Shown in pieces: positions 6,480 to 14,165 of a stretch of 17,470 bases of DNA. Position numbers and translations under genes: made by a program. Each line of letters opens with the position of its first letter. Within the stretch, counting starts at the first letter, position 1. The DNA is from JAMLGJ01 sp047972145. GTDB lineage: Bacteria > Actinomycetota > Acidimicrobiia > Acidimicrobiales > Microtrichaceae. The notes under the pieces are model-generated. The model was not told the origin of the DNA. It made no database searches and saw only the letters and a list, made by a program, of their open reading frames with translations. The stretch spans positions 1-17,470 of the forward strand of contig JBKEAI010000064.1 of the NCBI GenBank assembly GCA_047972145.1, given 5' to 3'.

Positions 6480-8015
6480 ATGACTCCGTCGAGGATGCAC
6501 CGGCGAACAACCCGGCTACCAAGAGCCGTCCTCGTCGCGTCCATGGTCCTGGTGGCGCTGGTCATCGCGGCGTGTTCGAGCCGCGACGAACCCGAGCCGA
6601 CAACGACCACCACGACCACCACGACTCCTCCGAGCACCACATCGCCCTCAGACGCTCCGCCAGGCGCCGGCCAGGAGCAGGGAGCTGCCGAGGAAGCTCC
6701 TGCGCCCGAGTGGATCGTGCAGATCGGCAGCCCCCAAGACGATGCCCTGCTGGCGGTGGCCGCCAGAGACGACGAGGTCATCGCCACCGGCTACACCGCG
6801 GGATCGGCATGGGGAACCGCCCAGGGCGGCGGAGACGTGCTCAGCGCTGTGGTCGGTACCGACGCCGAGATCCGGGCCGTCGAACAGAGCGGCGGACCCG
6901 GCAACGACGTGGGTTTCGGTATCGGGTCATCCAACGGGACCACGATCAGCTGCGGAGACACCGAAAGCGACCTCGGAGGCATCAACTCCGGGGGCTCCGA
7001 CGCCTGGTGCGCAACGTTGGGAACGCTCGGTGAAGCCACCTCGGTCTACCAACAAGGTGGCGCCGAAACAGACCGTTTGGCCGCGGTGACGGTCGAACCC
7101 GAAGGAGCCCTCGGCTACGCCGGAGGGTTCACGCTCGGGCTCTTCCCGGGCGCATCGGACAGCTCAGCGGGCCAGCTCGGCCAGGGTGACGCGATCATCT
7201 GGCAGCTCAACCCCGACGGCTCACCACGCTGGATCCGCCAGTTCGGCTCCGCGGCGGCCGACGAAGGACGCGGCCTGGCCACCACCGAGGACGGGGACGG
7301 GCTCATCGTCGGCAGCACCGAAGGTGACGTCGACGGTGCATCCAACGGCGGTACCGACGGGTTCATCGCCCGCTTCGACCGCGACGGGCTACCCCGGTTC
7401 ATACGCCAGTTCGGCTCCGACGGGTCCGACGTACCCAACGCGATCGCGAGTGGCGGCGAACCCACCCGTGGCACAGAGACCTTCGTCACCGCGGGCGGCA
7501 CCGACAGCGCCCTCGCTCCAGCGTTGGGAGCAGAGTTGACCGACCCCACGGACGGACCCCGGGCCGACGGCGCAGAACCCGCACCGCGCAACGCCGGGGG
7601 CACCGACGCGATGGTCGTAGCCGTCGACCCCGGAGGTGAGCAGCGCTGGATCACCCAGCTCGGCAGCGACCGGGACGACGAAGCCACCGCGGTCACGATC
7701 GACGGCACCACCGTGCTGGTAGCGGGGCACACGACCGGGGTTCTCGACACCGCCGGCAACCCGTCCGCAGGAGCTGTAGACGGCTTCCTGGCAGCACTGG
7801 ACCTCGAGACCGGATCGCTGCGGTGGATCACACAGTTCGGCTCGGACGCGGACGACTACGTCCACGGGATGACCATCACAGAGGACGGCCTCATCGTCGT
7901 CTCCGGCTACACCAGCGGGGCCCTCGACGACAACACCAACGCCGGAGGAACCGACGGCTACCTCATAGCCTTCCCGTTGCCCTCGGCCGGTGGGGCCGCT
8001 GCGTCGATCCTCTAG
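6480..8015 (+). CDS. Surface lipoprotein with seven SBBP-type beta-propeller repeats
   Basis: A 511-residue exported protein. Residues 1-31 are a lipoprotein signal with lipobox VIAAC, so Cys32 is the lipidation site. Residues 41-57 are a Thr/Pro linker with nine Thr in a row, typical of a flexible and possibly O-glycosylated stalk. The rest is built of repeats of the SBBP (beta-propeller repeat) type: a strand ending in WI(R/T)Q(F/L)GS, a D/E-rich turn, a (V/I)xGxTxG strand and GGTDG(F/Y)(I/L)A. Units start near residues 78, 131, 186, 250, 306, 389 and 448. Units 2 and 3 are degenerate (EQSGGPGND, YQQGGAETD), and unit 5 carries an insertion at about 340-372. Seven units fit one closed seven-bladed propeller. 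Cys158 and Cys177 could pair. Ligand unknown; no enzymatic motif is visible. Confidence 0.9.
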   Translation: MTPSRMHRRTTRLPRAVLVASMVLVALVIAACSSRDEPEPTTTTTTTTTPPSTTSPSDAPPGAGQEQGAAEEAPAPEWIVQIGSPQDDALLAVAARDDEVIATGYTAGSAWGTAQGGGDVLSAVVGTDAEIRAVEQSGGPGNDVGFGIGSSNGTTISCGDTESDLGGINSGGSDAWCATLGTLGEATSVYQQGGAETDRLAAVTVEPEGALGYAGGFTLGLFPGASDSSAGQLGQGDAIIWQLNPDGSPRWIRQFGSAAADEGRGLATTEDGDGLIVGSTEGDVDGASNGGTDGFIARFDRDGLPRFIRQFGSDGSDVPNAIASGGEPTRGTETFVTAGGTDSALAPALGAELTDPTDGPRADGAEPAPRNAGGTDAMVVAVDPGGEQRWITQLGSDRDDEATAVTIDGTTVLVAGHTTGVLDTAGNPSAGAVDGFLAALDLETGSLRWITQFGSDADDYVHGMTITEDGLIVVSGYTSGALDDNTNAGGTDGYLIAFPLPSAGGAAASIL

Positions 8016-8021
8016 CACGCC

Positions 8022-8067
8022 TGCCGCAAAGCGGTGCACGCCCGCTCAGCCGGCGATGCTCAGCCGG
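8022..8067. other. Short repeats and hairpins in the 77-nt convergent gap
   Basis: The gap between the SBBP lipoprotein and the HMG-CoA-lyase-like gene holds CCGC-AAA-GCGG (8024-8034, extendable by G-T pairs to 8022-8036), a 10-bp direct repeat GCTCAGCCGG (8044-8053 and 8058-8067), and CCGGC-N8-GCCGG (8050-8067). These may end one or both converging transcripts. None is followed by a T-run on either strand. Confidence 0.3.
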
Positions 8068-8092
8068 GAAGGCGATCACCGGCCATGCGCGC

Positions 8093-9082
8093 TCACCCGG
8101 CGCGGCGCCCGCCGGGGAAGTTGCCCGCCTTGGCCAACAACCCGGGTGTGGAGTGTCCGAGGGTGTCCTCCAACCACGGCACGGCCCCGATCAGTGCATC
8201 GAGATCCACTCCGGTGCGATAACCCATGCGCTCGAGCATGTAGACGAGATCCTCGGTTGCGATGTTGCCCGTCGCGTTGGGCGCGAACGGACAGCCGCCG
8301 ATCCCCCCGAGTGAGGAATCGAGTACCCGCACACCTGCCTGCACAGCGGCAGCTGCGTTGGCGATCCCCGTGTTGCGGGTGTTGTGGAAGTGACAGCGCA
8401 GGCGCGCGTCACCGAGCGCCGGCGTGACGGCGTCGATCCGCGTAGCCACATCGGTGGGCGCAGCGACTCCTATCGAATCCGCCAGCGCCACCTCGGCCGG
8501 GCCGTACTCACAGATCCGCGACACCACCTCGACCAACCGTGTGAGGGGAACCTCACCCTCATAAGGGCAGCCGAAGCTCGCTGCGACGGTCACCGACGCG
8601 GGCAGACCGACCGAGCGGGCCTGTTCGGCGACATCGGCCCAGACCCCTATCAAACCGTCGGTGTCGGTCCCCTGGTTCCTTTCGGCGAACGTGTCGGTGG
8701 CCACGACCACCACATTGATCTCATCCACACCGGCCGCGACCGCGCGGTCGAAGCCCCGACGGTTCAACACGAGCCCGATGTAGGAGGCTCCGACGTCGCG
8801 CGGCAACGCAGCCATCACCTCGTCCGCATCGGCCATCTGGGGCACACGCTTGGGGTTCACGAAGCTCACTGCCTCGACGCGACGCAGCCCGACAGACACG
8901 GCCCGCGAGATCAACGCCACCTTCGCCTCGGTGCTCAACATCGCCGGATCCGACTGAAGGCCGTCGCGCGCCGCGACCTCCACGATCGTGACGTCCTCGG
9001 CACCCTCGGCGGGTTCGATTCCCGGCGCACGACCGTGTGCGACGTCACCTCGCCCGTCGAGACCGATCCCGTCGCCGGTCAT
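8093..9082 (-). CDS. Hydroxymethylglutaryl-CoA lyase-like enzyme (HMGL/DRE-TIM family)
   Basis: A 329-residue TIM-barrel lyase that by family cleaves a 3-hydroxy-3-methyl acyl-CoA, classically HMG-CoA to acetoacetate and acetyl-CoA. Motifs: VTIVEVAARDGLQ (31-43) with metal/substrate residues Arg39-Asp40; RVEAVSFVNPKRVPQM (68-83) with Glu70; GCPYEG (171-176); HFHNTRNTG (231-239), the metal-binding His pair; and GGIGGCPFAPNATGN (259-273), with Cys264 in the mobile catalytic loop and Asn273. Two signature positions differ from textbook enzymes: HFHNT replaces HxHDT, and AARDG replaces GPRDG. The first 30 residues are an extra polar extension; no good internal start replaces the ATG, and its Shine-Dalgarno is weak. 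It is divergent from the CoA-transferase, 172 nt away. Leucine catabolism is possible, but no isovaleryl-CoA dehydrogenase or methylcrotonyl-CoA carboxylase is beside it, so substrate is open. Confidence 0.93.
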   Translation of the reverse strand: MTGDGIGLDGRGDVAHGRAPGIEPAEGAEDVTIVEVAARDGLQSDPAMLSTEAKVALISRAVSVGLRRVEAVSFVNPKRVPQMADADEVMAALPRDVGASYIGLVLNRRGFDRAVAAGVDEINVVVVATDTFAERNQGTDTDGLIGVWADVAEQARSVGLPASVTVAASFGCPYEGEVPLTRLVEVVSRICEYGPAEVALADSIGVAAPTDVATRIDAVTPALGDARLRCHFHNTRNTGIANAAAAVQAGVRVLDSSLGGIGGCPFAPNATGNIATEDLVYMLERMGYRTGVDLDALIGAVPWLEDTLGHSTPGLLAKAGNFPGGRRAG

Positions 9083-9116
9083 CGGGCCCAGCCCGGATTC
9101 TGTTCGGATCGCATCA

Positions 9117-9136
9117 CCCGATCATCACCCATCGGG
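9117..9136. promoter_or_regulatory. Inverted repeat CCCGAT-N8-ATCGGG in the HMGL/CoA-transferase divergent region
   Basis: A perfect 6+6 bp inverted repeat with an 8-bp spacer lies 35 bp from the HMGL-like start and 119 bp from the CoA-transferase start. A dimeric regulator here could control both divergent genes, which would fit a shared pathway. This is inference from symmetry and position only. Confidence 0.3.
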
Positions 9137-9195
9137 ACACCCCGGGGAAAGGCAGACCACGGCGTCTGACCCCACGAACGACAGCGACCCACAAC

Positions 9196-9201
9196 TAGCA
9201 T
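9196..9201 (+). promoter_or_regulatory. Possible -10 element (TAGCAT) for the CoA-transferase
   Basis: TAGCAT fits TANNNT and would start transcription near 9208, giving a leader of about 47 nt that contains the GGAGGT site. No matching -35 was found at 16-18 bp. Confidence 0.22.
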
Positions 9202-9238
9202 CCGCACCTGCGACGGCGCCGTGCCGGAGCAGGCCACC

Positions 9239-9244
9239 GGAGGT
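9239..9244 (+). promoter_or_regulatory. Shine-Dalgarno GGAGGT that fixes the CoA-transferase start
   Basis: A strong GGAGGT lies 10 nt before the ATG at 9255 and 28 nt before the next in-frame ATG at 9273. It selects 9255 over the reading that extends upstream to 8988, which overlaps the divergent HMGL-like gene. Confidence 0.65.
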
Positions 9245-9248
9245 ACCA

Positions 9249-9283
9249 AGCGCGATGACGCCCGACAGCGCGATGACGCCCGA
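9249..9283 (+). repeat. 18-bp tandem duplication that copies the CoA-transferase start codon
   Basis: The 17-bp sequence AGCGCGATGACGCCCGA occurs at 9249-9265 and again at 9267-9283, an exact period of 18 bp. The protein therefore begins MTPDSA-MTPESP, with two potential start codons. Only the first has the GGAGGT at a workable distance. Confidence 0.85.
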
Positions 9284-10490
9284 GAGCCCCGAGTCACCCG
9301 GCGCCGCGCTGTCGGACCTGCGGGTGCTCGAGATGGGCCAACTGCTGGCGGGACCCTTCTGCGGACAGCTGCTCGCCGACTTCGGAGCCGAGGTGCTCAA
9401 GGTGGAACCTCCCGGCGTCGGCGACCCGATGCGCGAATGGGGCCGCGAGAAATCCGGAGGGAAGTCCCTGTGGTGGCCCGTGGTCGCCCGCGGCAAGAAG
9501 TCCCTGACGCTCAACCTGCGCGAAGCGGACGGACAACAGATGGTGCGCGACCTGATCGGTTCCACCGACATCCTCGTGGAGAACTTCCGGCCGGGAACCC
9601 TCGAGAAGTGGAACCTGTCACCCGAAGCCCTGCTCGAGGCCAACCCGCGCCTCATCATCGTGCGGGTATCGGGCTACGGCCAGGACGGTCCCTACGCGGA
9701 CCGACCCGGCTACGGAGCCATCGGCGAGGCGATGGGGGGCCTGCGCGCGGTGATCGGCGAACCCGACCGGCCCCCCGCACGAGCAGGGATCTCCATCGGA
9801 GACACCCTCGCCGCCACCTTCGCATGCGTTGGCACACTGGTGGCGCTGCACGCCCGCGAACGAACCGGCAGGGGCCAGATCGTCGACTCCGCCCTCTACG
9901 AAGCGGTGCTGGCGGTCATGGAGAGCCTGATCCCCGAGTACGAGATAACCGGCTACGTGCGGCCCCGCACAGGATCGATCCTGCCCAACGTCGCACCGGC
10001 CAACGCGTACCCGACCAGCGACGGACGCGAGCACCTCATCTCGGGAAACCAGGACACGGTGTGGAAACGTCTCGCCGCGGCTATGGACCGACCCGAACTC
10101 GGCGACGACCCCCGATACGCGACCCACAGCGCACGCGGTGACAACCAGGGCGAACTCGACGAGCTGATCGCGGCGTGGTCGGCGACGCTCAGCGCCGAGG
10201 AACTCGAAGCACGCCTCAACGAGCACTCCGTTCCCAACGGCAAGATCTACACCGCTCCCGACATGCTCGCGGATGCCCACTTCGCGGCCAGGGACGCGAT
10301 CGCACGGCTCATGCACCCGACCCTCGGGGAGTTCCCGATGCAGAACGTGGTGCCCAAGCTCTCGGAGACCCCCGGACGCATCCGTTGGGTCGGCCCGGAA
10401 CTCGGTGAGCACACCGACGACGTACTCGCGGGAACCCTCCACCGCACCCCCGGGGAGATCGCGGACCTCCGCCGGCGCGGGATCGTCTGA
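9255..10490 (+). CDS. Family III CoA-transferase (CaiB/BaiF type)
   Basis: A 411-residue cytoplasmic enzyme that moves CoA from one acyl-CoA to a free acid through an enzyme-bound anhydride on an Asp. Motifs: LSDLRVLEMGQLLAGPF (19-35), ADFGAEVLKVE (41-51), the NFRPGTLEKWNL stretch (110-121), SGYGQDGPYADRPGYG (139-154), and GRGQIVDSALYEAVL (205-219), where Asp211 is in the expected catalytic position. Length is normal for the family. The neighbouring HMGL-like gene suggests the acceptor is a branched 3-hydroxy dicarboxylate such as 3-hydroxy-3-methylglutarate, as in the SUGCT branch, but family members also use oxalate, carnitine, mesaconate, itaconate and aromatic succinates, and racemases of the same fold exist. 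A DUF389 gene follows after 8 nt, probably on the same message. Confidence 0.93.
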   Translation: MTPDSAMTPESPESPGAALSDLRVLEMGQLLAGPFCGQLLADFGAEVLKVEPPGVGDPMREWGREKSGGKSLWWPVVARGKKSLTLNLREADGQQMVRDLIGSTDILVENFRPGTLEKWNLSPEALLEANPRLIIVRVSGYGQDGPYADRPGYGAIGEAMGGLRAVIGEPDRPPARAGISIGDTLAATFACVGTLVALHARERTGRGQIVDSALYEAVLAVMESLIPEYEITGYVRPRTGSILPNVAPANAYPTSDGREHLISGNQDTVWKRLAAAMDRPELGDDPRYATHSARGDNQGELDELIAAWSATLSAEELEARLNEHSVPNGKIYTAPDMLADAHFAARDAIARLMHPTLGEFPMQNVVPKLSETPGRIRWVGPELGEHTDDVLAGTLHRTPGEIADLRRRGIV

Positions 10491-10498
10491 AGCACCTC

Positions 10499-11383
10499 AT
10501 GCCGATGATGCGCATCACGTGCGATCCCGAGCACACCGCCGAGGTCGTGCACCGGATCGGTGAGCTGGTGACGCTGGACGAGACCGTCGTACTCCGCGGA
10601 GCGACGCGCCCCTCACGCTCGGACCTCGTCATGGTCGAGATATCCCGAGCAGCGATCGACACGATCGTCGACTACTTCGAATCAGCTGGGGACGCCGGGG
10701 TGATGCGAATCACCGTCGACAAGTCCGAACCGTTGTACCCCGCGACCGACAAAGACACCGACAACGACGCCATCGTGTGGTCCCAGGTCGCGATCGACGT
10801 CCACGACGAGGCACGCATGTCGTGGATCAACATCCTGTTGATGGTCAGCGCCGCGGCCATCGCCGCGATCGGGATCATCGAAGACCAGTTGCTCTTGATC
10901 GTGGGGGCGATGGCACTGAGCCCGGACTACTTCCCGATCATCGACGTGTGCATATCGGTCGTTCGCCGCAGATGGGACTGGGCGTTACAAGCCCTACGGA
11001 GCGTGGCGGTCGGCTTCGCCGCCGCGATCCTCGGTGCCTGGCTGCTGTCCGAGGTGATCCGCGCAGCCGGTATCGCCGACGCGCAATCGCTTCACGGAGG
11101 TCAGCTCACCCAGTTCATCTCCCGGCCCGACGCCATGTCGGTCATCGTCGCACTCCTAGCCGGCGTGGCCGGCGCGCTGGCCATCACGATGCGCGACGCG
11201 CGCGGGCTCGTAGGCGTGTTCGTGTCGATCACAACGATCCCAGCCGCAGCAAACATCGGCGTCGCAGCAGCGTCGCGCGACCCGACGGAGATGGTCGGGG
11301 CAGCGGTGCAACTCGTCGTGAACGTGTGCACCCTCGCCGCTGCGGGCATGATGACACTGCAATTCCGGCGGGGAATCAGGTAG
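10499..11383 (+). CDS. DUF389 family membrane protein
   Basis: A 294-residue protein matching the DUF389 pattern. Residues 1-75 are a small soluble domain of ferredoxin-like character (MMRITCDPEHTAEVV, DLVMVEISRAAIDTIVDYF). Six hydrophobic segments follow at about 108-125, 131-153, 164-188, 212-230, 236-257 and 266-286. The family hallmark LIVGAMALSPDYFPIIDVC occurs at 133-151. The biochemical role of DUF389 is not established. The ATG at 10499 is 8 nt after the CoA-transferase stop and has no evident Shine-Dalgarno, so translation is probably coupled; a second ATG at 10505 would also work. Co-expression with a CoA-transferase might hint at organic-acid movement, but the proximity could be incidental. 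Confidence 0.9.
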   Translation: MPMMRITCDPEHTAEVVHRIGELVTLDETVVLRGATRPSRSDLVMVEISRAAIDTIVDYFESAGDAGVMRITVDKSEPLYPATDKDTDNDAIVWSQVAIDVHDEARMSWINILLMVSAAAIAAIGIIEDQLLLIVGAMALSPDYFPIIDVCISVVRRRWDWALQALRSVAVGFAAAILGAWLLSEVIRAAGIADAQSLHGGQLTQFISRPDAMSVIVALLAGVAGALAITMRDARGLVGVFVSITTIPAAANIGVAAASRDPTEMVGAAVQLVVNVCTLAAAGMMTLQFRRGIR

Positions 11384-11393
11384 CGGCGCACGG

Positions 11394-11408
11394 CCACAGC
11401 AGCTGTGG
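11394..11408. terminator. CCACAG-CAG-CTGTGG hairpin after the DUF389 gene
   Basis: A perfect 6-bp stem with a 3-nt loop begins 11 nt after the DUF389 stop. It could end the CoA-transferase/DUF389 message, or be an operator for the DUF6351 gene that starts 69 nt later. Its CACAG/CTGTG halves echo the repeats at 48-65. No T-run follows. Confidence 0.35.
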
Positions 11409-11462
11409 GTCGGGCGAAGGTGACCTCTACTGACTATGGTCCCGGAGTCGTTAAATCGATCT

Positions 11463-11469
11463 GGGGGAG
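11463..11469 (+). promoter_or_regulatory. Shine-Dalgarno GGGGGAG that fixes the DUF6351 start
   Basis: GGGGGAG ends 7 nt before a GTG at 11477 in the DUF6351 frame. This favours 11477 over the upstream reading from 11405, whose first 24 codons would overlap the probable promoter and leader. Confidence 0.6.
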
Positions 11470-11476
11470 ACCAGAC

Positions 11477-14116
11477 GTGGCAGAACATCCATCCAACGAG
11501 TTCGCTCCGATAACCCGCTGCGGACGCCACAGTCACCGGAGGGGTTCCTCCCGGTCACGGATCGTCGGGCGCACCGTCGCGATCCTCGCCGTCGTCTCAC
11601 TGGTGGTACCCGTGGGCACGGGCCTGTGGGCGGTCGATACGGCGGGGGCATCCGGCCGCTCCGCTGCAACCAACGAAAGTGCCCGCGGCACCCAAAGTGC
11701 GGTACAGACACCCGGTGAGCCACAGGAGGCGTTCCTGTGCACCACCGAGCTGAACGACCTAGGCCAGCCAGAGGTCGACAACCAGGATCGGGAAGGGACT
11801 CCCGTGTACCCCGAGTCAGCTCCCGATGTGCCCGACCGCTCCCAGGATCCGCTCGGCTGGTCGAAGGACTGCCAGGCCGAAACGCGAGTCGAATACCGAT
11901 ACCGCGATTCCACCGGCGAGGAACATGTGCTGGAACCCGGCACCACCGAGATCCCCGCTGACATCGCCTGGATCGAGGTCGACTCGATGATCGGGACCGA
12001 CGAGATGGACCTCAGCGAGGTCGACGTCCAGGACGGCTCCATCCCGTACGTGTACCGCTACGAACGGGGCACGCTGCCCGAGACCCGGTTCATATACAGC
12101 ATCGCCGTGCTCGCTCCCTTCGAAGAGGTCGCGTCGGGCAGCACCGCACCCAACACCGACCTTTGGAACCGTCGCCTGGTGTACAGCTTCGGCGGCGGAG
12201 TCGGCATCGGCCACAGCCAAGGCAAGATCTCCGGAGGCGACTCCCAGCTCGACGAGGCCCTCAGCCTCGGCAGCGCCGTGGTGTACTCCAGCGGCACCCG
12301 GACCTCGGTGCACTACAACCTCCTGCTCGGTGCCGAGGTGGCCGTCGAGCTCAAGGAACTGTTCATCGACGAGTACGGCGAGCCGCTCTACACAGTCGGA
12401 ATCGGTGGTTCCGGCGGGGCGATCCAGCAGTACGTGTACGCACAGAACACCCCTGAGCTGCTCGACGCCCTCATCCCGCAGTACTCCTACCCCGACATGA
12501 CCACCCAGACGATCAACGTCGGGGACTGCGAACTCCTCGAGTACTACATGGATGTCACCGACGGCGACAACCCCCGCTGGGCGGACTGGGACAACCGCAA
12601 GCTCCTACAGGGCCAGAACACGATCGAGGGCTTCGAGTCCGACTGGCAGGAAGCGACCGGCGACACGGGCTCGAGTGAGTGCATCGAAGGCTGGCGTGGA
12701 GCCACACCCCTCGCACTCAACCCCAACTTCGGCCTCGCAGACGGTATGGACGACATCATCCTTCCCTACGCCGGTGAACTGCTCGAAAAGGTCGAGGCGG
12801 GAGAGCCGGCGATACCCGACGACTTCCCCGACTTGGGTCGACTGCTGCGCCAATCGCCCGACCCTGCGGACTGGGTCGAGTGGACCCACTGGGACGACGT
12901 GATCGATGCCTACGGGGTGGACCCCGAAACGGGCAGCGCCCGAACACCGTGGGACAACGTCGGCGTCCAGTACGGCCTGCGCTCCGTCGCAAACGGCGAG
13001 ATCACCCCCGAGGAGTTCCTCGATCTCAACGAGCGCATCGGTTCCTGGTCGCCCGACAACGTCGCGGAGTCGTGCGGGATGGTCGCCCAGATGGCCGGTG
13101 ACACCCTCGCCACCTTCGCAGCGGCGATCGGCATGTGCGAGGGCGAAGAACTCGACCAGTACTCGTCGCGCCAGATGACCTCCGCACCGGACAGCGGGCC
13201 GACCCCGCGCCGCGAAGCAGATGTGGAGGCGATCACCAACGCGTTCGAGTCCGGCCTCGAGTTCGACGGGAAACTCGGGCGCGACATCCCGATCATCGAC
13301 GTGCGTCACTACCTAGAAGAAGAGCTCGACATGCACAACGTGCACCAGTCCTTCGTCGTACGGGAACGCATCCGCCGTGCGATGGGCGACTCGGACAACC
13401 AGGTGATCATGTGGATGGACGCGCGACCCGAGGAGGACGAGGAGGCCACCTCGGAGTTGTTGACCGACGCGTACCGGGAGATGGACGACTGGGTACTCAC
13501 CCAACAGGCCGAGGGCGGCAGCGCTGCGCAAGCCAAGCCCGACGACGTGGTCGACGCCTGCTACGACACCGAAGGTGAGGTGATCGCCGCCGGCGACGAC
13601 GTCTGGGACGGCGCGGTGGAACTCGCCCTCAGCGGTGAGGGTGCCTGGGATGACCAGGCGCCCGAGGAGATCGCCGGCGTGACCGTCGGTGACTGCGCTA
13701 GCTACTTCCCGATCAACTCCACCTCGAGGATCATCGCCGGTGGCCCGATCACCAACGACGTCTACAAGTGCGCACTCAAGCCTGTGACGACCGCCGTCGA
13801 TGACGGTGACTACGGCGAATGGACACCGTCTGAGACCGAGGTGGCCGAACTCGAGGAGCTCTTCCCCGACGGTGTGTGTGACTGGTCCAAGCGCAGCGTG
13901 GGCTATCCAGGCGAACAAGTCGCCGTCCCCATACTCGAGGTCGAAGTCGAGGAGGTGGCGGCTCCAGATACCCTCACCGATCCAGTCGCCAGCGACGGCC
14001 TGTCTCCAGCGGCGATCGCTGCCATCGCACTTGGCGTGTTGGCCCTGCTCGTGTTCGGTTGTGCACTCGCGTTCCGCACCCCCGGAACACCTGCTCAACG
14101 CGATCCAGGGACCTGA
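11477..14116 (+). CDS. DUF6351 family protein, exported, alpha/beta-hydrolase-like, membrane-anchored at both ends
   Basis: An 879-residue protein with the features of the DUF6351 family. After a basic N-terminus (RHSHRRGSSRSR) residues about 30-52 form a signal peptide or anchor. A polar linker follows, then the conserved core: RRLVYSFGGGVGIGHSQG, LGSAVVYSSG, and TVGIGGSGGAIQQYVYAQ, where Ser312 in GGSGG (310-314) resembles a nucleophile elbow, followed by LLDALIPQYSYPDM. Farther on IPIIDVRHYLEEELDMHNVHQSF carries Asp and His that could complete a triad. The acidic C-terminal part ends with a hydrophobic segment (about 845-866, IAAIALGVLALLVFGCALAF) and a short tail, without an LPxTG motif. 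The substrate is unknown; secreted esterase or amidohydrolase activity is the best guess. It starts at GTG with a good GGGGGAG and converges on LemA. Confidence 0.85.
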   Translation: MAEHPSNEFAPITRCGRHSHRRGSSRSRIVGRTVAILAVVSLVVPVGTGLWAVDTAGASGRSAATNESARGTQSAVQTPGEPQEAFLCTTELNDLGQPEVDNQDREGTPVYPESAPDVPDRSQDPLGWSKDCQAETRVEYRYRDSTGEEHVLEPGTTEIPADIAWIEVDSMIGTDEMDLSEVDVQDGSIPYVYRYERGTLPETRFIYSIAVLAPFEEVASGSTAPNTDLWNRRLVYSFGGGVGIGHSQGKISGGDSQLDEALSLGSAVVYSSGTRTSVHYNLLLGAEVAVELKELFIDEYGEPLYTVGIGGSGGAIQQYVYAQNTPELLDALIPQYSYPDMTTQTINVGDCELLEYYMDVTDGDNPRWADWDNRKLLQGQNTIEGFESDWQEATGDTGSSECIEGWRGATPLALNPNFGLADGMDDIILPYAGELLEKVEAGEPAIPDDFPDLGRLLRQSPDPADWVEWTHWDDVIDAYGVDPETGSARTPWDNVGVQYGLRSVANGEITPEEFLDLNERIGSWSPDNVAESCGMVAQMAGDTLATFAAAIGMCEGEELDQYSSRQMTSAPDSGPTPRREADVEAITNAFESGLEFDGKLGRDIPIIDVRHYLEEELDMHNVHQSFVVRERIRRAMGDSDNQVIMWMDARPEEDEEATSELLTDAYREMDDWVLTQQAEGGSAAQAKPDDVVDACYDTEGEVIAAGDDVWDGAVELALSGEGAWDDQAPEEIAGVTVGDCASYFPINSTSRIIAGGPITNDVYKCALKPVTTAVDDGDYGEWTPSETEVAELEELFPDGVCDWSKRSVGYPGEQVAVPILEVEVEEVAAPDTLTDPVASDGLSPAAIAAIALGVLALLVFGCALAFRTPGTPAQRDPGT

Positions 14117-14165
14117 CGCCGGCTCGGCGACCACGATGCCGGCCACCAGGGTCACCACGGGGATG

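Noticed and set aside
6600..6650. ACC/ACG-rich stretch in the SBBP lipoprotein as a microsatellite or CRISPR-like repeat
   Set aside because: It simply encodes the Thr linker with mixed ACC/ACG/ACA/ACT codons; no spacer structure.
8988..9254. Upstream extension of the CoA-transferase reading frame
   Set aside because: It would overlap the divergent HMGL-like gene and adds low-complexity Ser/Pro/Arg sequence; GGAGGT at 9239 supports the start at 9255.
9618..10442. Minus-strand open frame of 274 codons inside the CoA-transferase gene
   Set aside because: No recognisable motif; a shadow of a strongly supported plus-strand gene.
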